DNA of 64,000 bases from a bacterium (GTDB taxonomy: Bacteria; Krumholzibacteriota; Krumholzibacteriia; LZORAL124-64-63), in the NCBI GenBank assembly GCA_016712675.1, contig JADJQR010000001.1, positions 3,534,001 to 3,598,000 of the forward strand, read 5' to 3'. Of this stretch, positions 1 through 6,085 are shown piece after piece (position 1 is the first letter of the stretch; each line of letters begins with the position of its first letter). Both the position numbers and the translations under genes were made by a program. Below the pieces are notes generated by a model. That model saw nothing but the letters and a program-made list of their open reading frames with translations, made no database searches and was not told the origin of the DNA.

Positions 1-205
1 CAGTGCGGACGTGACCGTGGACATCCACGACGCCCGTGGCGCCCGTGTGCGCCGGGTCTTCAGCGGCAGCCTCGAGGGCGGCGAGCGCCCGCTGGCCTGG
101 GACGGCCGCGACGGCCAGGGCCGCGGGGTGGCCAGCGGCATCTACTTCGTGCGCGCGCAGTTGGCTGGGCAGAACCTCGTCGGGCGCTTGGTGATCGTGC
201 GCTAG
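1..205 (+). CDS. C-terminal end of a secreted protein with a FlgD-type Ig-like domain (5' truncated by the window)
   Basis: The reading frame is open from the first bases and stops at 203-205, so only the last 67 or so residues are visible. They match the FlgD_ig domain: a strand resembling VDIHDARGARVRRV, then LEGGERPLAWDGRDGQG, then SGIYFVRAQ, ending in LVIVR. In this genome the domain ends several exported proteins, where it probably acts as a C-terminal anchoring or sorting module (inferred from recurrence). The GTG at 11 is an internal codon, not a start. A strong GC-rich hairpin follows the stop. The function of the missing N-terminal part cannot be judged. Confidence 0.8.
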   Translation, partial: SADVTVDIHDARGARVRRVFSGSLEGGERPLAWDGRDGQGRGVASGIYFVRAQLAGQNLVGRLVIVR

Positions 206-240
206 GGCCCAGTCGGACCGTCACAACGTTCGAGACGGCG

Positions 241-285
241 GGCCCGCCGCTCCCACCCGGGAGACGGCGGGCCTGCCGGTTTCTT
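241..285 (+). terminator. GC-rich terminator hairpin
   Basis: Arms 241-254 (GGCCCGCCGCTCCC) and 259-273 (GGGAGACGGCGGGCC) pair over 14 bp with one bulged base and a 4-nt loop. The hairpin is followed by a modest T-rich stretch at 280-285. It lies 36 bp after the stop at 205, as expected for a rho-independent terminator. Confidence 0.6.
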
Positions 286-332
286 GGCTGGTGGTGCGGG
301 GGCTTCGACGTCCGCTCTCTGTTCACAACCGC

Positions 333-372
333 GATTCCGTCGTTGGTTGACCGGTCAACCATTGGCGGAATC
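333..372. repeat. 40-bp imperfect palindrome centred on GGTTGACCGGTCAACC
   Basis: The central 16 bp (345-360) are a perfect palindrome. The flanks GATTCCG (333-339) and CGGAATC (366-372) are also complementary, so 17 of 20 positions in each half match. It sits between two convergent genes (stops at 205 and 444), which is not a promoter position. The same core recurs at 1408, 1465, 30041 and 30133. It could be an operator-like site, a cruciform, or a bidirectional terminator without a usual loop. Confidence 0.75.
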
Positions 373-443
373 CGCACTCGCGAAAGCGCGCGGGCGCGAA
401 TCGCTTACCGTGGCCACAAGTCCTGCACGCGCCGCGCCAGCTG

Positions 444-1271
444 TCAGCGCAAGACGGTCAGGCGCTGAGTCACCTCGCGGTCGGGCGACGTCAGCCGGGC
501 CAGGTAGACGCCCTGCCCTACGCGCCGGCCCTGCTCATCGGTGCCGTCCCAGGCCACCGAGCCGCCGCCGGCCGGCGTCCAGCCGCTGTGCAGTTCCCGT
601 ACGCGGTGGCCGCGCAGGTCGTACAGCGCCAGCACGGCGTTGCTGTCGGCCGGCAGGGAGAAGCGGAACTCCGCCGGGCCCTGCGTCGGATTGGGCGACG
701 GGGACAGCAGCAGGCCCTTGGCTAGGGTCTCGGGCGTCGAGGAGGAGAACGGGTTCCAGTCGAAGAAGGCCGTCGTGCCTTCCAGCAGGTCGGTGATCTC
801 GACCGCGCGGTAGGCGAAGGACAGGCTCACGAAGGGACGGGAATCGCCGCTGCCGCCGGTCTGGCTCGTGCTCGCCAGGAGGGCGTCGAACAGTTCCAGG
901 CGCAGGAGCACATCCCCGGTCACGTCGTCGACCCACTCCAGGCGCAGCGCCGAGAACGGTTCGATCGCCGCCAGGGCCGACAGCAGCCTGACCGTCGAGC
1001 GGTCCGACAGCGACGAGATCACCAGCGGCGTCGTCTGCGGCGCCCCGGCCGCAGCGCCCCCCGGGCCGATGGGGATCGAGACCGAGTGCTGGAAGCTGAG
1101 GCACTCGATCCAGTCCTCATGGCCCTGGGCCGTGGACTCGCCCTCGATGTGGCCCCAGGTGCCGTTCTCGGCATAGAGGTAGAGCCGACCGCTGGCGTGC
1201 GCCGCACAGGGCACCACCAGCAGGGCAAGGGCGAACCCAGCAAGTTGGGGGCGGAAGCGGTGGCGATTCAT
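444..1271 (-). CDS. Secreted Hcp-like domain protein with C-terminal FlgD_ig domain
   Basis: 275 residues. The start at 1271 is chosen because GGAGAAGCC precedes it and it opens a classical signal peptide (hydrophobic LAGFALALLVV, cleavage near AHA-S). The frame extends to 1325 but those codons do not look like an export signal. Residues about 27-180 resemble the Hcp family of type VI secretion tube proteins: GESTAQGHEDWIECLSF matches the family N-terminal motif and STSQTGGSGDSRPFVSLSF the family C-terminal motif. Residues about 190-275 are a FlgD_ig domain (LYDLRGHRVREL, VAWDGTDEQGRR, GQGVYLARL). A Sec signal on an Hcp fold is odd because genuine Hcp is exported by the T6SS without one, and no T6SS gene is visible here. 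A periplasmic or surface role is inferred. Confidence 0.75.
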   Translation of the reverse strand: MNRHRFRPQLAGFALALLVVPCAAHASGRLYLYAENGTWGHIEGESTAQGHEDWIECLSFQHSVSIPIGPGGAAAGAPQTTPLVISSLSDRSTVRLLSALAAIEPFSALRLEWVDDVTGDVLLRLELFDALLASTSQTGGSGDSRPFVSLSFAYRAVEITDLLEGTTAFFDWNPFSSSTPETLAKGLLLSPSPNPTQGPAEFRFSLPADSNAVLALYDLRGHRVRELHSGWTPAGGGSVAWDGTDEQGRRVGQGVYLARLTSPDREVTQRLTVLR

Positions 1272-1406
1272 GGCTTCTCCTTTGGCTGGAGGCGGTCCGG
1301 GTGCATACCGGATGGGAGCTCTCATGGATCAGGAGACCTGGCGGAGGTTGCCGTCACACGGCGGCCGCGGGGAACGGCTCGGCGTTCACCATGGCGAAAC
1401 CGGAGC

Positions 1407-1424
1407 TGGTTGACCGGTCAACCA
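1407..1424. repeat. 18-bp perfect palindrome TGGTTGACCGGTCAACCA
   Basis: A perfect 18-bp dyad about 136 bp upstream of the Hcp-like gene start, with the same core as the site at 345-360. It looks like an operator for a dimeric regulator; TetR-family operators often have this kind of symmetry. The regulator is not identified. Confidence 0.7.
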
Positions 1425-1464
1425 ATAGGGACCCGGCAATCCCGACCATGGAGCGATGGGAGTC

Positions 1465-1478
1465 GTTGACCGGTCAAC
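1465..1478. repeat. 14-bp perfect palindrome GTTGACCGGTCAAC
   Basis: Centre-to-centre distance to the site at 1407-1424 is about 56 bp, between five and six helical turns. Both sites lie upstream of the minus-strand Hcp-like gene. Confidence 0.7.
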
Positions 1479-1556
1479 CAGCGGCTGAAAACGGTATGCG
1501 CGAGAGAGAGAGCGGCCGCCAATCGACGATGGCGCCCCCACGCAAGCGGCGGACCC

Positions 1557-1580
1557 TCCGCCGGACCCAAGGTCCGCGGA
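1557..1580 (-). terminator. Hairpin downstream of glnA
   Basis: TCCG(C)CGGACC at 1557-1567 pairs with GGTCCGCGGA at 1571-1580 around a CAA loop with one bulge. It lies about 40 bp past the glnA stop. No clear T-tract follows on the minus strand, so termination is only plausible. Confidence 0.4.
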
Positions 1581-1621
1581 CAGCCCGCCGCTCCCGTTCG
1601 TGACGAGGCCCCCCGAGGGGA

Positions 1622-3067
1622 CTAGAAGATGTTCCAGAGCATCTGGTTGGTGACCTCATGGTGGAACATGATCTCGGATCTCTTGATCACGTTCCCCATG
1701 TCCCGCGGACACCGATGTGCCACCATCTCCTTCAGCTCGCCGTACTTCACGTGCGAGACGTCGCCCAGCATGTCGCGCACCCACGCGCTGCGACGATGGC
1801 ACCCGATGGCCTCGTAGATGTTGCCCGGCAGGATCCTCTTGCGGATCCGCTTGGGCGCCGGCGCGTCGGCGTCCGGCTCGGGGCCCTCGAAGCCCGTCCG
1901 CGCCAGCGCGTAGATCACCATGTACGGGTTCGAGTCCGGGCCCACCGAGCGCACCTCGATCCGCTGCCCGCCCTTGCCCGCCAGCGGAATGCGGATCATG
2001 CTGCTGCGGTCGGTCGCGCTGGAGGTGATCTCGTTCGGTGCCTCGAAGTGCGGGTCCAGGCGCCGGTACGCGTTCACGCTCGCGTTGAGGATCAGGCACA
2101 GGTCCTCGGCGTTGTGCAGGATGCGGCGGATGAACTGGTTGCCCAGGTCCGACATGTTGTCCTTGCCCTTGCCGTCCCAGAACAGGTTCTCGCCGCCCTG
2201 CGCCACGCTCATGTTCGTGTGCATGCCGCTGCCGTTGATGCCGGTGATGGGCTTGGGCAGGAAGCTGGCGGTCATGCCCATCGACTGGGCCACCTGGCGG
2301 CACAGCAGCTTGTAGAGCTGGATGCGGTCGGCGGCGATCAGCGCCGGCGCGTACTTGTAGTTCATCTCGAACTGCGAGGGCCCCACTTCGGGGTGGTCCT
2401 TTTCGTTCTCGAAGCCCATCGCACGCTGCACCTCGGCCGACGCGTCGATGAACTGGCGCAGCGGGTCCTGCGGCAAGCTATGGTAGTAGCCGCCGGTGGA
2501 GATCAGCTCGAACTTGCCGCGCTCGAAGTAGCCGCGCTCGGCGTCCCGATGCGCGAACAGGAAGCCCTCGATCTCGGCCGAGACGTTCACGACCGTCTTG
2601 TCGCGCTTGTACAGTTCCTCGGTGTAGCGCAGGAGGCGGCCGCGGAAGTCGGCCTCGTACGGCGAGCCGTCCTGGTCCAGCACCTGCCCGAAGACCAGCA
2701 CCTTGCCGGGGCCGAAGACGTCCGCCGGCATCCAATAGAAGGCGCGCCAGTCGATGCCCAGGCGCAGGTCGCTCTCGGCGATGCGTGAGAAGCCGCGGAT
2801 CGACGAGCCGTCGAAGGTCAGGGCGTCGGCCTTCAGCAGGAACTTCTTGTCGTAGTCCAGCATGTGGAGCCGGCCCTCGAGGTCGGTGAAGGCCACGGTG
2901 ACGGCCTTGATGCGCTTTTCCTTTTCGAGGTAGGCCCGCCGCTCGGCTTCGGCCTTCTCCATGGGGATCCACTGTTCCTGCCAGGCCTTGGACTGGAGGT
3001 TCAGTTCCTCGAGCTTCTCGTAGGGGATCTCCAGGAACTCGCGCAACGCCGTCTTGGACACATCCAT
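1622..3067 (-). CDS. glnA: Glutamine synthetase, type I family
   Basis: 481 residues from the ATG at 3067, chosen over the in-frame 3103 because GGGAG lies 8 nt upstream. Ligates ammonia to glutamate with ATP in the cytoplasm. All GS signatures are visible: FDGSSIRGFSRIAESD near residue 85, the glutamate-bearing SAEIEGFLF, EVGPSQFEMNY, the ATP/glutamate loop NGSGMHTNMS, and ATDRSSMIRIPLAG followed by RSVGPDSNPYMVI. The N-terminus carries an extra charged, probably helical segment of about 60 residues. I see no NLYDLPPEE-type adenylylation loop, so GlnE control is unlikely. It stands alone, preceded by an AT-rich promoter with two dyads. A related gamma-glutamyl ligase cannot be fully excluded, but the motif set favours a true synthetase. 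Confidence 0.88.
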   Translation of the reverse strand: MDVSKTALREFLEIPYEKLEELNLQSKAWQEQWIPMEKAEAERRAYLEKEKRIKAVTVAFTDLEGRLHMLDYDKKFLLKADALTFDGSSIRGFSRIAESDLRLGIDWRAFYWMPADVFGPGKVLVFGQVLDQDGSPYEADFRGRLLRYTEELYKRDKTVVNVSAEIEGFLFAHRDAERGYFERGKFELISTGGYYHSLPQDPLRQFIDASAEVQRAMGFENEKDHPEVGPSQFEMNYKYAPALIAADRIQLYKLLCRQVAQSMGMTASFLPKPITGINGSGMHTNMSVAQGGENLFWDGKGKDNMSDLGNQFIRRILHNAEDLCLILNASVNAYRRLDPHFEAPNEITSSATDRSSMIRIPLAGKGGQRIEVRSVGPDSNPYMVIYALARTGFEGPEPDADAPAPKRIRKRILPGNIYEAIGCHRRSAWVRDMLGDVSHVKYGELKEMVAHRCPRDMGNVIKRSEIMFHHEVTNQMLWNIF

Positions 3068-3117
3068 GGTCGGGGCTCCCTTGGTCTGGTGGAATGGCCG
3101 CATGGGCCGCCTGGGAA

Positions 3118-3147
3118 GATGATAGCATCTATCATCGGCTTGGTTAA
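3118..3147 (-). promoter_or_regulatory. glnA promoter with a 19-bp dyad over the -10 box
   Basis: On the minus strand TTAACC (3142-3147), a 17-bp spacer, then TATCAT (3119-3124). A perfect inverted repeat GATGATAG-CAT-CTATCATC (3118-3136) covers the -10 box and part of the spacer, where a bound repressor would block RNA polymerase. The predicted leader is about 45 nt. The surrounding 3120-3245 is strikingly AT-rich for this genome. Confidence 0.6.
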
Positions 3148-3192
3148 GCTAAAGTTGAGCAAATTTAAGGAAATTTCGTCGAATACATGTGC

Positions 3193-3209
3193 CATTGCAG
3201 ATTGCAATG
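3193..3209. promoter_or_regulatory. 17-bp dyad CATTGCA-GAT-TGCAATG upstream of glnA
   Basis: A perfect inverted repeat with 7-bp arms and a 3-bp centre, about 45 bp upstream of the proposed -35 box. The position suits an activator. No known nitrogen-regulator consensus is recognised in it. Confidence 0.45.
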
Positions 3210-3274
3210 CCGTAAATATCCTTAATTTCATAAAAAATAAGCGAAATTGCCGCTCCGACCGCACCCGAGGCCTG

Positions 3275-4135
3275 TCAAGGGTGCCACCCCCAGCCCGGAT
3301 ACCACCTGTTGGCGATCATATAGAACAGGACCGAATCGACCAGCAGGTGCAGCACCACAATGTACAGCAGGGAGCCGGTGCGCCGGTACGTCAGGCCCTG
3401 GATCAGCGCAAAGGCGAAGATGACGGGCGGCCCCCAGCCGACGAACGCCATCTCGTGCAGGAACGAGGCGAAAAAGACCGCCTGCGCCAGGTTCGCCTCG
3501 CGGAAACCGAAGCTGCGCGACAGGAGCACGAAGACGAAGTTGATGAACGCCAACTCGTCCCAGATGCCGACGAAGTTGCAGCCCCAGAACAGGCGCCAGA
3601 GAGCCTCGTCGCGGTCGCCCTCCAAGGGCAGCGGCCAGCTGTGGTGCAGGGTGGGCGTCAGGATGTTGAAGTAGAACCACAGGAAGGCGAACGCGATCGC
3701 GAATCCCGCCGGCAGCCACAGCCACATGCGCAACGACCAGCGCCCGTTCAACCAGCGGTAGTCCAGCGGCTCGCGCAGCCAGTAGCGGGCGGCCATCGCC
3801 GGCAGCAGCAGGATGCCGACGCCGAGCATCAGCACCAGCTCCAGCACGTGGGCGTCGGAGGTGTTCCCGTCGATGTTCGTCGCGAACAGGATGCCGATGG
3901 CCCAGGCCAGCAGCACCGTCGTGCGCGCCCAACGCGAATCCGGCTCGCGCCACCAGGCCAGGCCCACGCCGCCGGCCAGGGCCAGCCAGCCGGGCAGGTG
4001 CCAAGGCACGTCCGGCAAAGGCGCCGGGTGGGACTTGAGTCCGATGACCAGGGCCATCGCTGCGGTGATCAACCACAGACTGGCGCGGCGCGCGGCGGGG
4101 ACGGGAGGTTCGAAAGGGAACGCGGACTCAGTCAT
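3275..4135 (-). CDS. CPBP-family (CAAX protease/bacteriocin-processing type) membrane protein, divergent
   Basis: 286 residues with about eight hydrophobic segments. The C-terminal half has the CPBP layout: an acidic motif in WDELAFINFVFVLLSR, then FLHEMAFVGWGP, then VLHLLVDSVLFYM. The first motif is altered: canonical EExxxR reads DELAFIN, lacking the second-position Glu partner and the Arg. Activity may therefore be lost or changed, while the membrane His residues of motifs 2 and 3 remain. The ATG at 4135 overlaps the end of an upstream small ORF by 8 bp, suggesting translational coupling. The substrate is unknown. Confidence 0.6.
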   Translation of the reverse strand: MTESAFPFEPPVPAARRASLWLITAAMALVIGLKSHPAPLPDVPWHLPGWLALAGGVGLAWWREPDSRWARTTVLLAWAIGILFATNIDGNTSDAHVLELVLMLGVGILLLPAMAARYWLREPLDYRWLNGRWSLRMWLWLPAGFAIAFAFLWFYFNILTPTLHHSWPLPLEGDRDEALWRLFWGCNFVGIWDELAFINFVFVLLSRSFGFREANLAQAVFFASFLHEMAFVGWGPPVIFAFALIQGLTYRRTGSLLYIVVLHLLVDSVLFYMIANRWYPGWGWHP

Positions 4136-4298
4136 GGATGACGGAAGCCGCGCCTTCGGCCACCAGGCCGCCGGAAGGGGGAGCGCCGGCGGTGGCGTGG
4201 CGGTCGGCGTCAGCGCGCCGCACCTGGCCGAACACGAAGGCCAGAACCAGAAGGAGGCCCAGGACGACAGCGGCTCGTTTATCGCGGTGACGGCTCAT
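4128..4298 (-). CDS. Small predicted single-pass membrane protein (56 aa)
   Basis: ATG at 4298 with GGAG 9 nt upstream. The product has a basic N-terminus (MSRHRDKRAA), one hydrophobic span (VVLGLLLVLAFVFGQ) and a short hydrophilic tail. Its stop overlaps the start of the CPBP gene by 8 bp, the strongest reason to treat it as real. No family recognised. It could be a small partner of the CPBP protein or a fortuitous ORF. Confidence 0.45.
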   Translation of the reverse strand: MSRHRDKRAAVVLGLLLVLAFVFGQVRRADADRHATAGAPPSGGLVAEGAASVIHD

Positions 4299-4446
4299 GG
4301 ACCAGGTCTCCGGTCTGCAAGGCGGTTGCTCCATCGCTATCCTAATTAGCTCATGCGGGCCCGGTTGGCCAGCGTGAATTGCGATTGTCAGGCGGCGCAC
4401 GGCAGTCCATTGTCGCGTCAGGGGGCCGGCCCCGTGGAGGACACGC

Positions 4447-6054
4447 GTGCACCGACGACCTTGCCGACAAGCCCCGTTCCCCCTCGATTCCGCCCTGCGG
4501 GCCGGCATCGCAGGCCTGACGCTACTGGCTGCCGCACTGGCCATCGCCGGCTGCGCGGGCGGTGCCCCCGGCCCTGTGCCCCAGCGGGAAGAGCCGACGC
4601 TCGCGGCAGCCTGGCCGCAGGAACAGGCCGTCAGCGGACCGGCCCGCGCCGACTGCGACCTACCCGCCGGACCGGTTGCGCCGGGCGGCGATTTCGTCTT
4701 CGCCGTGTTCGACAGCGTGCGCCCGCGGCTGGCGCCGGTGCCGCGCAACCGCGCCGAGCGCGTCGTCTTCGCGCAGCTGTACGAGACGCTGGTGCGCGTG
4801 GGGTGTGACGGGACTGCTTCGCCGGGGCTGGCCGAACACTGGAGCTGCGGCGCCGACAGCAGCATCTGGGTCTTCACGCTCCGCGAGGAGGCGAAGACCT
4901 GGGACGGTCAGCGGGTGACGGCGCTCGACGTCTGGCGCTCCTGGCAGGAGAACCGCGCCGCGCCAGTCGATGACGGCGGCTCGCCCTGGAACTGGTTCGA
5001 CCCCCGCACGGGTTCGGTGTCCGTGCTCGACACCCGCCGGCTGGCGGTGCGGCTGCCGGAGCCGCAACGCCGCTTCCCCCTGTTGCTGGCCCACCCGGCC
5101 ACGGCGGTGGCGGTCAGACGCGCGGGCTGGACCTGGCCGCTGGGCAGCGGCCCCTGCCGGCTGACCGCGACCGACGGCGCGCCGCGGCCGCTGCTGCGCT
5201 GCCGCCCCAATCCAGACCACCCCCGCGCGCCCACGTGGGACAGCCTCGTGTTCCGCGTCCTGCCCGGTCGGTTGGCCGCCGAGTCGGCAGCGGCAGAAGC
5301 ACCGCCGGACCTGGTCTGGACTCGCGACCTGGCGGCCGTGCAGCGGTTTCTCGCCCGCCCCGAGTGGCGGGCCCGGGCACTGCCCTGGGACCGGACGCTC
5401 TTGCTGGTCTGTCCGCCGGCGCTGGCCCGGGATCGGGCCGCGGCGTGGTCGGCGGCCGCCGCCGGGCTGGTCCCCGAGCGCGACGTGGTCACCGTCTCGG
5501 CCCGCCGCTGGGAAGCCCTGACATTGCCGGAAGCGGCGGCGCAACGCTGCCCTCAGCTCAGCGGACCGGTGGCTGCCGCGCGCGGGGACGTCGGCGAGGC
5601 GCTGGCCGCCACGCTTGCCGCTTCGCCGGTGACGGTGGCCTTTCCGCAGGACGACCCGGCCGCCAGGGACCTTGCCGCACGACTGGTCCAATTGGCCGGT
5701 GGCCCGGCGCGCGCGGTGCCACTGAGCGCGGCCGCTGCCGCCACCGCGCTGCATCGGGGCGAGGCGTGCGCACTGGTCGTGCCCGTCCCGCAATCGTACG
5801 CGGACGGATGCCTGCAGATGGCCGCATTGCTCGGCCGCGCGGCCTGGCTGCAGGACGCCGCCCTCACCGCGACGACCGCCGACATCGACCAGGCGCTGAT
5901 TGCGAACAACCTGGCCCACCCCCTGGCCGTCACGAGGGCCTGGTTGCTGACACGCGATGGACTGGACGACGAGCTGTCCGGCGTGACCATGCTGTACGAT
6001 GCCTGCCCCGACCTGGCCGGGCTCGGCCGGCGCGACGCCGCCGGGTCGGAGTAA
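4447..6054 (+). CDS. ABC-type solute-binding lipoprotein, family 5 (peptide/nickel-like), divergent
   Basis: 535 residues from a GTG at 4447 with GGAGG 6 nt upstream. A lipoprotein signal ends in LAIAGC (Cys36), so the protein is probably membrane-anchored in the periplasm. Residues about 95-170 are typical of DppA/OppA proteins: FAQLYETLVRVGCDG, SPGLAEHWSCG and WVFTLREEAKTWDGQ, then LDVWRSWQ. The C-terminal half is poorly conserved and Ala-rich. No permease or ATPase gene is adjacent; the next gene is sppA. Ligand unknown; it could be an orphan receptor or have lost transport function. Confidence 0.65.
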   Translation: MHRRPCRQAPFPLDSALRAGIAGLTLLAAALAIAGCAGGAPGPVPQREEPTLAAAWPQEQAVSGPARADCDLPAGPVAPGGDFVFAVFDSVRPRLAPVPRNRAERVVFAQLYETLVRVGCDGTASPGLAEHWSCGADSSIWVFTLREEAKTWDGQRVTALDVWRSWQENRAAPVDDGGSPWNWFDPRTGSVSVLDTRRLAVRLPEPQRRFPLLLAHPATAVAVRRAGWTWPLGSGPCRLTATDGAPRPLLRCRPNPDHPRAPTWDSLVFRVLPGRLAAESAAAEAPPDLVWTRDLAAVQRFLARPEWRARALPWDRTLLLVCPPALARDRAAAWSAAAAGLVPERDVVTVSARRWEALTLPEAAAQRCPQLSGPVAAARGDVGEALAATLAASPVTVAFPQDDPAARDLAARLVQLAGGPARAVPLSAAAAATALHRGEACALVVPVPQSYADGCLQMAALLGRAAWLQDAALTATTADIDQALIANNLAHPLAVTRAWLLTRDGLDDELSGVTMLYDACPDLAGLGRRDAAGSE

Positions 6055-6085
6055 GACCGCAGACGCTCAGACACTGGAGGCCGTG

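Larger units (their letters stand above)
1272..1621. other. Intergenic region between glnA and the Hcp-like gene
   Basis: No coding potential. It holds two copies of the TTGACCGGTCAA palindrome (1407-1424 and 1465-1478) and a hairpin just downstream of glnA (1557-1580). No clear -35/-10 pair for the Hcp-like gene was found. Confidence 0.6.
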
